Assembly (NCBI GenBank): GCA_030068075.1
Contig: CM057825.1
Coordinates: forward strand, 78,755,123 to 78,819,122
Source: Paguma larvata
Taxonomy: Eukaryota; Chordata; Mammalia; Carnivora; Viverridae
DNA: 64,000 nt
Direction: 5' to 3'
A program made the position numbers and the translations under genes. Below the pieces are notes generated by a model. The model searched no databases, was not told the origin of the DNA, and worked only from the letters and a program-made list of their open reading frames with translations. Shown here in pieces: positions 24,152 through 33,616 of this stretch. Position 1 is the stretch's first letter; every line of letters starts with the position of its first letter.

Positions 24152-24491
24152 AAACCTGTTGCAATGGACTGAACATTTATGTCACCCCGAAATTCATAGG
24201 TTAAAATCCTATCCTGCAAAGTGGTGGCATGGAGTACTATGCAGAGCCCTCAAGAATAGAATTAGTGCCCTATTGAAAGAGACCCCAGAGAGGTCCTTCA
24301 CCCTTCTGCCAAGTGAGGTTATATCAAAAAAACAGACATCTAAGAAGCAAGTTCTCACCAGATACCAAATATGCCAAAGACTTGGTCTTCAAATTCCCAG
24401 TCTCCAGAACAATGAGAAATAAATTTTAGTTGTTTATAGGCTACTCAGTCTGTGGTATTTTGTTATAGCAGCCCAAATGGACTAATAAACC
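24152..24491 (+). mobile_element. solo LTR, ERVL-MaLR (MST type)
   Basis: Begins 'tgttgcaatggactgaacat' at 24157, continues 'attcataggttaaaatccta', 'gaattagtgccctattgaaa', 'agaccccagagagg', 'ccagtctccagaacaatgag', the AATAAA at about 24418-24423, and ends 'tagcagcccaaatggacta'. A 5-bp repeat AAACC lies at 24152-24156 and 24487-24491. No internal region or second LTR, so it is a solo LTR. Confidence 0.88.
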
Positions 24492-24603
24492 TGTCTTTCT
24501 GGAAATTTATTAAACTCTAAACTACCTCCTCTACCAAATGGGGCTTAAGGGGAGGATAAAGAGAATCAATCCCATGTGACCTATCCCTTGCTACTGGTAA
24601 ATG

Positions 24604-24662
24604 TAACATTTTCTTCTGGAGAGAGAAAGAGCATGCACAAGCAGGGGAGAAGGGCAGAGGGG

Positions 24663-24696
<34 letters not shown>

Positions 24697-24831
24697 CTTA
24701 AACAGGCTTCATGCTCAATGTGGACCCTGACATGAGGCTTGATCCCATGACCCTGGGATCATGACCTGAGCCAAAATCAAGAGTCAGACCAATAACCAAC
24801 TGAGTCACCCACGTGCACCATAACATTGTTC
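24604..24831 (-). mobile_element. Can-SINE, older type, minus strand
   Basis: Reverse-complement element with a GA-rich stretch including an almost perfect (GA)n at about 24667-24694, 'gatcatgacctgagccaaaa' and head remnant 'aactgagtcacccacgtgca'. Flanking repeat taacattttct (24604-24614) and taacattgttct (about 24821-24832). Confidence 0.85.
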
Positions 24832-25049
24832 TGAACCCAGACGACTACCTCTGAAAAATAATTTTTACCCTTTATTTTTGAGATCTGATATTCACATCTT
24901 TGAGTAGATTATATGTCCCCGCTAACTCCAATCTGAAGAATCTAAACCAAAGTTTGATGCCTGCCTCTCTCATTTAGCAGCAGGTGCACCAATAACAGCA
25001 GCTGAAAACTTTGAGAGACTATGAATAATCCCTCAAAGATACCTAGCAA
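24832..25049. other. unassigned sequence left of the L1
   Basis: The exact 5' junction of the neighbouring L1 is not clear. No other feature recognised. Confidence 0.3.
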
Positions 25050-25576
25050 TATATCGAGAATGAAGCAGTGGAAAAAGAAATCAAAGAATCGATCCCATTT
25101 ACAATTGCACCAAAAATCATACAATACCTAGGAATAAAACCTAACCAAACAGGTGAAAAACCTATACCCTGAAAACTATAGAAAGCTTATGAAAGAAATT
25201 GAAGAAGACACAAAAAAATGGAAAAATATGCCATGCTCATGGATTGGAAGAACAAAAATTGTTAAAATGTTGATACTACCAAAAGAAATCCCTATCAAAA
25301 TAACACTAGCATTCTCACAGAGCTAGAACAAACAATCCTAAAATTTTTATGGAACCAGAAAAGGGCTGGAATAGCCAAAGCAATCCAAAAAGAAAATCAA
25401 AGTTGGAGGCATCACAATTCCTGACTTCAAGATGTACTACAGAGCTGTAATCACCAAGACAGTGTGGTACTGGCACAAACACAGACACTTAGATCAATGT
25501 AATAGTATAGAGAACCCATAAATGGACTCACAAACATATGCCCAACTCATCTTTGACAAAGCAGGGAAGAATATCC
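25050..25576 (+). mobile_element. carnivore L1, ORF2 segment 1 (before the inserted copy)
   Basis: Decayed L1 ORF2 text: 'caattgcaccaaaaatcata', 'cctaggaataaaacctaacc', 'gaaaactatagaaagcttat', 'catgctcatggattggaaga', 'tctttgacaaagcagggaag'. The coding frame is broken by stops and frameshifts. It breaks off at 'gaatatcc' (about 25570-25576) and resumes at about 26068. Confidence 0.9.
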
Positions 25577-26067
25577 TCTCTGACTTGAAATTTGGCTTCC
25601 CTTTCTGTTTTGGTTAACCCTCAATTAGAGCCAGTACTCTCAAACTATTCAGAGGCAGAGTCCTTCTTGGTGAGGGCCACGTAGCTTTCCTTTATCTCCT
25701 AAAAGCACTACTGACTTCAAGCAGTCAACTCCCTGAGAGCAGGCTTGAGTGGAGAAGGGAATCACACAGGCCAATCTGTCCCCATTACCAGAAAAACATC
25801 ACATGTTCTTCACATAGATTGCTCCACTCATAGTGCCAGATCAAAAACCCTGTGATTTAGAAGAGGCTTGTGACAATGAACAGAAATTTTTGTTTCCCAG
25901 ACCTTAATTCACTGATATTTAAAAAGAGACTATTGGCTTACACACTGTACAGAGGATATCATATGACAAGGGCTAAATGGGAGAGAGGATATATATACTA
26001 ATCACAGTGCTTTGAACAGAGGAGACACTTAAAAGGCATCATTTAAATATTGATAAACACCGATCCT
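25577..26067 (-). repeat. right arm (inserted copy) of the inverted duplication, inside an L1
   Basis: Reverse complement of 21329-21819. It splits the L1 between 'gcagggaagaatatcc' and 'atatccaatggaaac'. A short repeat atatcc at both edges (25571-25576 and 26068-26073) looks like a 6-bp target duplication or microhomology. There is no poly-A or poly-T tail at either end, so ordinary retroposition is not supported. Mismatches are uneven: about 10 of 13 fall in 25861-26051, and only one in 25622-25860. Confidence 0.95.
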
Positions 26068-26551
26068 ATATCCAATGGAAACAAATATAATCTCTTCAGC
26101 AAATAGTGTTGGGAAAACTGGACGGTGACATGGAGAAGAATGAACCCGGACCACTTTCTTACACCATATACAAAAATTAACTCAAAATGGATGAAAGACC
26201 TTAATGTAAGGCAGGAAGCCATCCAAATCCTAGAGGAGAAAGCAGGCAAAAACCTCTGTGACCTTGCCCGCAGCATCTTCTTCCTCAACGTGTCTCCAGA
26301 GGCAAGGAAAACAAAACAAACTGGGACCTCATCAAGATAAAAAGCTTCTGCACAATAAAGGAAACAATCAGCAAAACTAAAAGGCAACCAAGAGAACTGG
26401 AGAAGATATTTACAAATGACATATCTGATAAAAGGTTAGTATCCAAAATCTATAAAGAACTTATCAAACTCAAGATCCAAAAAACAAATAATCCAGTGAA
26501 GAAAGGGGCAAAAGACATGATTAGACACTTTTCTAAAGAAGACATCGAGAT
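26068..26551 (+). mobile_element. carnivore L1, ORF2 segment 2
   Basis: Resumes the L1 with 'tccaatggaaacaaatataa', 'gttgggaaaactggac', 'cttacaccatatacaaaaat' and 'tgaaagaccttaatgtaagg'. The 71-codon frame at 26125-26340 is a remnant of the ORF2 protein C-terminal part. It is interrupted by a SINE at 26552. Confidence 0.92.
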
Positions 26552-26760
26552 GGGGGCGCCTGGGTGGCTCAGGTTAAGCATCCGACTTCAGCTCAGGTCA
26601 TGATCTTGCAGTTCATGAGTTGGACCCCATGTCGGCTCTGTGCTGACAGCTTTGGATTCTGTGTCTCCCTCTCTCTCTGTTCCTTCCCGTTCACGTTCTG
26701 TCTCTCTCTCTCTTTCAAAAATAAATGAAGACTAAAAAAAATTAAAAAAAAAAAGACGTC
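26539..26760 (+). mobile_element. Can-SINE inserted in the L1
   Basis: Starts with a well-kept head 'ggggcgcctgggtggctcag' at 26552. The middle is shortened ('gtgctgacagctttggattc', with part of the family block missing). It ends in an A-rich tail at about 26750. Short flanking repeat aagacatc (26539-26546) and aagacgtc (26753-26760). Confidence 0.9.
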
Positions 26761-27601
26761 ACCCAAGAAAAAATGCTCAACATCACTCATCATCAGAGAA
26801 ATACAAATCAAAACCACTGAGATACAACCTCACACTAGTCAGAATGGCTAACATTAACAACTCAGGCAACAACAGATATTGGTGAGGATGCCGAGAAAGG
26901 GGAACCCTTTTGCACTGCTGGTGGGAATGCAAACTGGTGCAGCCACTCTGGAAAGCAGTATGGAGCATCCTCAAAAAATTAAAAATAGAACTACCCTACG
27001 ACCCAGCAGTTGCACTACTAGATATTTACCCAAAGGACACAGGTGTGCTGTTTCAAAGGGGCACATGCACCTTGATGATTATAGCAGCACTATCGATAAT
27101 AGCCAAAGTATGGAAAGAGCCTAAATGTCCATCAACAGATGAACAGATAAAGAACATCTTCTTTAAAGAATCCACACAATGGATTTTACTCGGTAATCAA
27201 AAAGAATGAAATCTTGCTATTTGCAACAATGTGGATGGAACTAGAGTGTGCTTTTGCTAAGCAAAATTAGAGAAAGACAAATATCATATGACTTAACTCA
27301 TATGTGGAATTTAAGATACAAAACAAATGAACAAAAGGGACGGGAAGCAAAAATAATATAAAAACAGGGAGGGGTTATAAGAGACTCTTAAAAGCAGAGA
27401 ACAAACAGCGTTGTTGGAGGAGTTGTTGGTGGAGGTATGGGCTAAATGGGCAAGGGGCATTAAGGAAGGCACTTGTTGGGATGAGCACTGGGTATTATAT
27501 GTAGGGGATGAATCACTAGATTTTACTCCTGAAATCACTATTGCAGTATATGCTAACTAACTTGGATGTAAATTAAAAACAAAACAAAACAAAATAAAAA
27601 A
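26761..27601 (+). mobile_element. carnivore L1, ORF2 C-terminus and 3' UTR
   Basis: 'gctcaacatcactcatcatc', 'gtgggaatgcaaactggtgc', 'agaactaccctacgacccag', then the felid/carnivore L1 3' end 'tgctaactaacttggatgta' and an (AAAAC)n-type tail. The frame at 26910-27209 contains the ORF2 C-terminal signature around '[16 protein letters not shown]' and '[19 protein letters not shown]' but is isolated by upstream breaks. Confidence 0.93.
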
Positions 27602-27755
27602 ACAGTTGTATTTTTACTTCTTCAGCTCTCACTGAGTTTGAATTTCTAGGTGTTTCCTGCCTTGATGAGCCATGATAAGCCATAACACAAGAGAAAAAAA
27701 TATGACTTCCATGCCACTCTTCAAATTACTAATCCATAGGAGCCCATAGCAAAAA

Positions 27756-27781
27756 TAACAACAACAACAACAACAACAACA
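27756..27781 (+). repeat. (CAA)n microsatellite
   Basis: About eight CAA units. It produces a run of cysteines in a minus-strand frame, which is not a gene. Confidence 0.9.
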
Positions 27782-29094
27782 GAACTTTGAGAGATCAACT
27801 AGGAAAAAGCAAACAGCGTGTGTGCCCAGGCTCTCATAGGATATATTAAGTTTGGCTGCCAGTTGCAGAGAAGTCTGTGGGATAGGCAAACATTCTTTCA
27901 GGCCCAATTACCTCACTGGGCCTTGTTTTTGTTACTTCAGGCCCTCTGCTGTCTGGTATCAGGACCCTACAACAGCCAAGATCCTAGCCAGCCAAAGAAG
28001 ACTGAGAGGCAAGCCTTGAACTTGAGCCTGGGAACTGTCACTCCGTGCCTCTTTAGACTTGTGACAGGGTATGCCTTTCCAATGGGTTGTCAGTTTGATC
28101 CTGACTTGCCAAAGCAGCTGTATGCACAGAGCTCTTTAAAAAAATCAAAGAGAAAGACCTGATCTAGTCTAGCAAGTGATAACAAAAAAGCAAGCTTTGC
28201 TTTAGGAAAAAAAAAAAAAAAAAGAGAGAGAAGTAGAGCAACAATTAAGTGACAAAATTAATTAACTCACTTTGTAACCAGTAACTGTGATGCAAAAGAG
28301 AAAAAAAAAAGCAGTCATGGTGCAAACTCACAAATTAACACTGTAAATGATCCATGCAAAAATGAACTTGAAATTAAGTCTACTGGCTGAGTGAATGTGT
28401 TGAAAAAGCATATTGAGTTGGTAGGTTCCTTGGCTTCTGTTACATAGAATGTTATTAGAGGGAGAAAAAAAGCTATAATTGGTACCAACTCATTCTATGA
28501 GCTGGAAAGCCAAGAAACTTTTGTTATCCATGACATGTTTCCCAGGGTTAATATCCTTCTTACTTCAATTAGAGAGATAGTTAAAAGATCAACCTAAGAT
28601 TAGCACCTGAGCATATTATTCTTTACTGTTTTAATGTCAAGGGTATGGAGCAAAGAATTTACTTCATTGTAACTATAAAGCTTTTAAAAACTCTGAGACA
28701 AAAGGCAAAAATCCCCTTTAGATAGGATAATAATGAAAGTGTGGCCACAAACTCAATTATCATTCAATGTCACCATTGCTTTGTTTTTGTGACTCCCACA
28801 TTAAAGGAGCCACTACTTCTGTCTCCTCTCCCAAAATGCACATGAGGACTCCTACACATTATCTCAAAGTAATACCCCACCCACAACATGAGGCAGTCTG
28901 AAAATGCACAGAGAAACATGCCCTCCCATATGAAATGAACGAGAATCTGTGCAGTGTGCCTAGGATGTCAGCTCCAAATGATCAGGAAAGGAAGGGTAAG
29001 TCTGGAGACCATGACTGCCAACCAGATTTGTTGTCTGTTTTTGGCTTCTTGTAATGGCTGCCATCATAACTATTTACATCCTTGCTTTGGGCTC
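27782..29094. other. unassigned sequence
   Basis: No gene recognised. A moderately GC-rich block at 27818-28162 has a 114-codon plus frame with no identifiable domain. An A-rich run lies at about 28207-28226. Confidence 0.4.
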
Positions 29095-29235
29095 GTTATA
29101 TTTAACCTTTCCCTGACTCAATCTCCTCATCTATAAAACAGGATAAGTAATAATACCTACATCAAAGGATATTGTGAAGATTAAATGAATTAATAGTTGT
29201 AAACCACTTATAACAGAACCAGGTACATGAGGATT
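29095..29235 (+). repeat. MIR SINE
   Basis: 'ctcaatctcctcatctataa', 'ataatacctacatcaaagg', 'attgtgaagattaaatgaat' and 'aaccacttataacagaacca' are the MIR 3' half. Confidence 0.7.
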
Positions 29236-29779
29236 ACCTTCTAATTTTCATCTAACAACATATAACTAATTTAATCTTCTATCTCTTTAATAAATAATTA
29301 CTTACTACTGTAAATGATGAAGAAATTCCTATCATTCCATTTCCTGGCAACTGCCTTCTTATCCCTTTGATCTTGGTTATGTTATTACATTTTTGTACCT
29401 TTAAGTAATATAGTTTTATAGCATTAAGTATTTACATCTATTACTTGATTTATAAGCTTTAAATGATACAACACTGACCTATGATACAAAAGAAACTCAG
29501 AAAATATCTATGGGGTAATTTCAGACTCACTGGGCCCACTGTTAAGTGGACTTGGGTCAACCCTCCATTTATCACCCAATGTCCATATGACCCCACTTTG
29601 AGTGGGGTATCACAGTGGCATTCTGGATACTTCAGGGAATACTGTCACTTCAGAGCTGGCATCCAATAATCTCTTAATGATTTGGGCATCTCTGTTCATC
29701 ATATGCATATTTAACCTGTTAAAGACAGGAGTTTCTATTGGAAGAAGGCTCAGGGAGAGGATTTTCACAATAGCTGCTT
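29236..29779. other. unassigned sequence
   Basis: No gene or repeat recognised. Confidence 0.35.
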
Positions 29780-30330
29780 GTTCTCGGTATCTATGGCTGC
29801 ATATCAACTCTAAATTTAGAAGCTTAAAAGAACAAATAATTATTATGGCTCAAATTTCTGTAGTTTGGATGGGCTCCAGTGGGGAATTCTTGCTTAGAGT
29901 CTCCCATGCACTACAGTCAGATAGGACTAGAGTTGGAGGCATCTAAAAACTTCATTTGGTTGGCCATCTACAATGGCTTTCTCATTCACAGGCCTAGCAT
30001 CTTGGTGCTTGTTGGCCTCTCTCGCTGTCTCATAGCAGTCTCAGGGTAATAACAATTCTTACGTGGTGGTTAGCTCCCAAGAGGCAAGAAACAATTTGTA
30101 GGCCAGTTAAGAGCTATACCTGGAACTGGCACAGGGATGTCTCTACCATATTCTATTGGTCAAAGCGGTCACAGAGCCCACTCAGATTCAAGGGACTCAA
30201 GAAATAAATTCCCTCTCCACGTGAAAGAGTGTTCCTTTGGTGGCGGAAGTCAGATTACAGAAGAGAATGTGAGTTGGAACACTGCCACACTGTTTGTGAT
30301 GTTTATACTATCTGGCTTCTCCTTCATTCA
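29780..30330 (-). repeat. ancient LTR-like repeat (family uncertain)
   Basis: 'ggtatctatggctgcata', 'gcttaaaagaacaaataatt', 'ccatattctattggtcaaag' and 'cagattcaagggactcaag' form a pattern I recognise from old mammalian repeats that read in this orientation, but I cannot name the family. The frame at 30137-30385 lies within it. Confidence 0.4.
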
Positions 30331-30425
30331 GGGGCTCAGGGTTTGTGAACTTCCTAAAAATTGTGAATGGACAAAGACGTTATGATGCCTTTGGAGGCTA
30401 AAGTCAAGCCTCAGCTCACCAAATC

Positions 30426-30629
30426 TAAGGAGGTTTTTTTTTTGTTTGTTTAATGTTTGTTTATTTTTGAGGGAGAGAGAAGGGGGCAGAGGGACAGAGT
30501 GGGAGACAGAAGATCCCTAGTGGGCTCTGCACTGACAGCAGAGAGCCTAATGAACCATGAGATCATGGCCTGAGCCAAAGTCAGATGCTTAAGCAACTAA
30601 GCCACCTAGGTGCCCCTAAGGAGGTTTTT
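30426..30629 (-). mobile_element. Can-SINE, minus strand, internally shortened
   Basis: Tail on the left, 'gtttatttttgagggagaga', 'gggctctgcactgacagcag', and head end 'aagccacctaggtgcccc'. It lacks part of the middle compared with full copies. The perfect duplication taaggaggttttt flanks it at 30426-30438 and 30617-30629. Confidence 0.92.
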
Positions 30630-30720
30630 AATCATACAAATAGGTTCTTTGGGCATTGTCATACCCAAGAATAATAAAATTGACAATCTTTGGCAAGATT
30701 AATTAAGAATAAAGGAGAAG
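30630..30720 (+). repeat. old L1M, left piece (outermost layer of the nest)
   Basis: 'ataataaaattgacaatctt', 'ggcaagattaattaagaata' is L1M ORF2 text just before the reverse transcriptase region. It is continued at 33599 after a 2.9-kb interruption. Confidence 0.7.
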
Positions 30721-30840
30721 AGCACCTGGGTGGCTCAGTCAGTTGAGTATCCAATTCTTGATTTCAGCTCAGGTTATGATTCTAAGGCATGGGGTGGAGA
30801 CCTATATGGGGCTCTATAGCCTGCTTAAGATTCTCTCTCT
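30706..30840 (+). mobile_element. Can-SINE, 5' half (second layer of the nest)
   Basis: Head 'agcacctgggtggctcagtc' at 30721, middle 'ctatagcctgcttaagattc', stopping in the CT-rich stretch at 30840. Its 3' half lies at 33521-33598. SINE target-site duplication: agaataaaggagaag (30706-30720) and agaaataaaagagaaaag (33599-33616). Confidence 0.9.
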
Positions 30841-33520
30841 CATCTGCAAAGAGTGAAAGATTGACTTCCTCCTTGCCAATGTAGATGCCTTTTAATTCTT
30901 TGTGTTGTCTGATTGCTGAGGCTAGGACTTCCAAACGCTCTGCTGAACAACAGTAGTGAGAGTGAACATCATTGTTGTGTTCCTGACCTTACGGGGAAAG
31001 CTCTCAGTTTACCCCATTGAGGAAGATGTTAGCAGTGGGTCTTTCGTATATGACCTTTATGATCTTGAGGTATGATCCTTCTATCCCTACTCTCTTGAAG
31101 TTTTTATCAAGAAAGGATGCTGTATTTTGTCAAATCTTTTTCAGCATTTATTGAGAGCATCATGCGGTTCTTATCCTTTCTTTTATTAATGTGATGTATA
31201 GCACTGATTGATTTGTGGATATTAAACTAGCCCTCCATCCCAGAAATAAACCCCCCTTGATCGAGTGAATAATTCTTTTAATGTAATGTTGGATCCAGTT
31301 TGCTAATACCTTGTTGAGAATTTTTGCATCCATGTTCATCAGGGAAATTGGTCTGTAGTGCTCCTTTTTAGTGGGGTCTTTGTCTGATTTTAGAATTAAG
31401 ATAATGCTGGCCTCGTAAAATGAGTTTGGAAGTTTTCCTACCATTTCTATTTTGTGAACAGCTTCAAAAGAATAGGTGTTAACTCTTCTTTAAATGTTTG
31501 GTAGAATTCCCCTGGAAAGTCATCTTGCCCTGGACGAAAGTTTGTTGGGAGATTTTTTTTTTTCATTTATAATAGTTTATTTTCAAATTGGTTTACATAA
31601 AACACCCAGTGTTCATCCCAACATGTGCCCTTTTTTAATGCCCATCACCCCCTCTCCCCCCCATCCCCCTCACCCTCAGTTAGTTCTTAGTCTTTGAGAG
31701 TCTCTTATGTTTTATCTCCCTCCCTCTCTGTGTCTTTTTTTTCTTTCCCCTCTTCCCCTCCCCCTGGTTTTTGCTTAGTCTCACAAAGTCCACCTATTCG
31801 TGGAAACATATGGTATCTGTCTTTTTCTGACTGACTTATTTCACTTAACATAATACACTGTTGGTGGGAATGCAAACTGGTGCAGCCACTCTGGAAAACG
31901 GTGTGGAGGTTCCTCAAAAAAATGAAAATAGAGCTACCCTATGATCCAGCAATAGCACTGCTAGGAATCTACCCAAGAGACACAGGAATGCTGATGCATA
32001 GGAGCACGTGTACCCCAATGTTCATAGCAGCACTTTCGACAATAGCCAAATCATGGAAAGAAACCAAGTGCCCATCAACTGACGAGTGGGAGATTTTTAA
32101 TTATTGATTCAATTTCTATACTGATTATAGGTCTGTTCAAATTTTCTACTTCTTCCTGTTTCAGTTTTGGTAGTTTACATGTTCCTAGGAATTTGTCATT
32201 TCTTCCAGATTGCCCAATTTGATGGTATATAATTGCTCATAATATTCCTTTATTATTGCTTGTCTTTCTGTGATGTTGGTTGTGATTTGTCCTCTTTCAT
32301 TTGCGATTTTATTTGGTTCCTTTCTTTTTTCCTTTTGATCAATATGGCTAGAGGTTTATCAATTTTGTTAATTCTTTCAAAGAACCAGCTCCTTTTTTCA
32401 TTGATCTGTTCTACTGTTTGTTTGTTTTTTATTTCGATATCATTGACCACTACTCTAATCTTTATTATTTTTCTTCTCTTGCTGGTTTTAACTAGGATTG
32501 CTATATACTTCCCTATTATGACTGCCTTTGCTGCATCCCAGAGGTTTTGGGTTGTCATGTTTTCCTTTTCATTGGCTTCCATGTACTTTTTAATTTCCTC
32601 TTTAATTTCTTGGTTAACCCATTCATTCTTTTGTATGATTATCTTTAATCTCCAAATATTCATGATCTTTCCAAATTTTTTCTTGTGGTTGATTTTGAGT
32701 TTCATAGTATTGTGTTCTGAAAACATATAAGGTATGATCTCAATCTTTTTGTCAGAATGGCTAACATTAACAACTCAGCAACAACAGATGTTGGTGCAGA
32801 GAAAGAGGAACATTTTTGCACTGCTGATGGGAATGCAAACTGGTGCAGCCACTCTGGAAAACAGTAAGGAGGGTCCTCAAAAAATTAAAAATAGAACTAC
32901 CCTACGACCCAGCAGTCGCACTACTGGGTATTTATCCAAAGGATACAGAAGTGCTGATTCACAGAGGCACATGCACTCCAATGTTTACAGCAGCACTATT
33001 GACGATAGTCAAAGTATGGAAAGAGTCCAAATGCCCATTGACTGATAAATGGTTAAAGAAGATGTGATATACATATATACAATGGAATATTACTAAGTTA
33101 TCTAAAAGAATGAAATCTTGTTATTTGTAACAAAAAGGATGGAACTAGAGTATATTATGCTAAGTGAAATAAGTCAGTCAGAGAAAGACAAATATCATAT
33201 GATTTCACTCATATGTAGAATTCAAGATACAAAACAGATGAACGAAGGGGAAGAAAAGCAAAAATAATATAAAAACAGAAAGGGAGACAAACCATAACAG
33301 ACTCTTAAATACAGAGGACAAACTGAGGGTTATTGGTAGGATATTGGGTGGGGGGAAGGGCTAAAGGGGTAAAGGGCATTTATAAAGGAGGACAATCGTT
33401 GGGATGAGCATTGGGTATTATATGTAAAGTGATGAATCACTAAATTCTATTTCTATAATTATTATTATACTATATGTTAACTAACTTGGATTTAAATTTT
33501 TAAAAATTATGTAAAAAAAA
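30841..33520 (+). mobile_element. L1 with 5' inversion (third layer), inserted in the SINE's CT-rich stretch
   Basis: Target-site duplication attctctctct at 30830-30840 and 33521-33531. The 3' part (about 32751-33520) is on the plus strand: ORF2 C-terminus, 3' UTR and A tail. The 5' part (30841-31557 and 32087-32750) is inverted: minus-strand frames at 31160-31444 (reverse transcriptase palm text such as [20 protein letters not shown]) and 32253-32726 (linker between endonuclease and reverse transcriptase). The inverted part ends at 'ctctttgcagatg', in the reverse transcriptase active-site region. The L1 stretch from there to the start of the plus part is missing. This arrangement is typical of twin priming with loss at the junction. 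All frames are broken. Confidence 0.93.
31546..32098 (-). mobile_element. second L1 with 5' inversion (innermost layer)
   Basis: Inserted in the inverted part of the surrounding L1, with a 12-bp duplication tgggagattttt at 31546-31557 and 32087-32098. The element begins on the left with its poly-A tail (seen as T), then the reverse-complement 3' UTR ('cacccagtgttcatcccaac', 'ctgacttatttcacttaaca') to about 31856. It then switches to plus-strand ORF2 C-terminal text ('gtgggaatgcaaactggtgc') to 32086. The switch point shares a few bases (tacactg / cactgttgg). Coding potential is a 75-codon remnant. Confidence 0.92.
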
Positions 33521-33616
33521 ATTCTCTCTCTCTCTCTCTCTATCCCTCTACCCTACTCACATGATCTCTATTTCTCTCTAAAGTAAAATTATAAAAAAAG
33601 AAATAAAAGAGAAAAG
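33521..33616 (+). mobile_element. Can-SINE, 3' half (second layer of the nest)
   Basis: CT-rich stretch, 'catgatctctatttctctct' and A-rich tail to about 33598, then the right SINE target-site duplication. It completes the element that starts at 30721. Confidence 0.85.

Noticed and set aside
24152..24491. Possible full endogenous retrovirus around the MST LTR
   Set aside because: No second LTR, no primer-binding site and no gag/pol-like text nearby. It is a solo LTR, as are the MLT1 copies.
31160..31444. 94-codon frame with reverse-transcriptase text
   Set aside because: Could suggest a retron or other reverse-transcriptase system, but it is a truncated L1 ORF2 piece, contiguous with other L1 text and with broken frames.
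32253..32726. 157-codon minus-strand frame
   Set aside because: A remnant of L1 ORF2 in the inverted part of the nested L1, not a host gene.
32233..32730. 165-codon plus-strand frame, the longest in the window, rich in hydrophobic residues
   Set aside because: It is the antisense of the L1 ORF2 fragment encoded on the minus strand at 32253-32726. Not a membrane protein.
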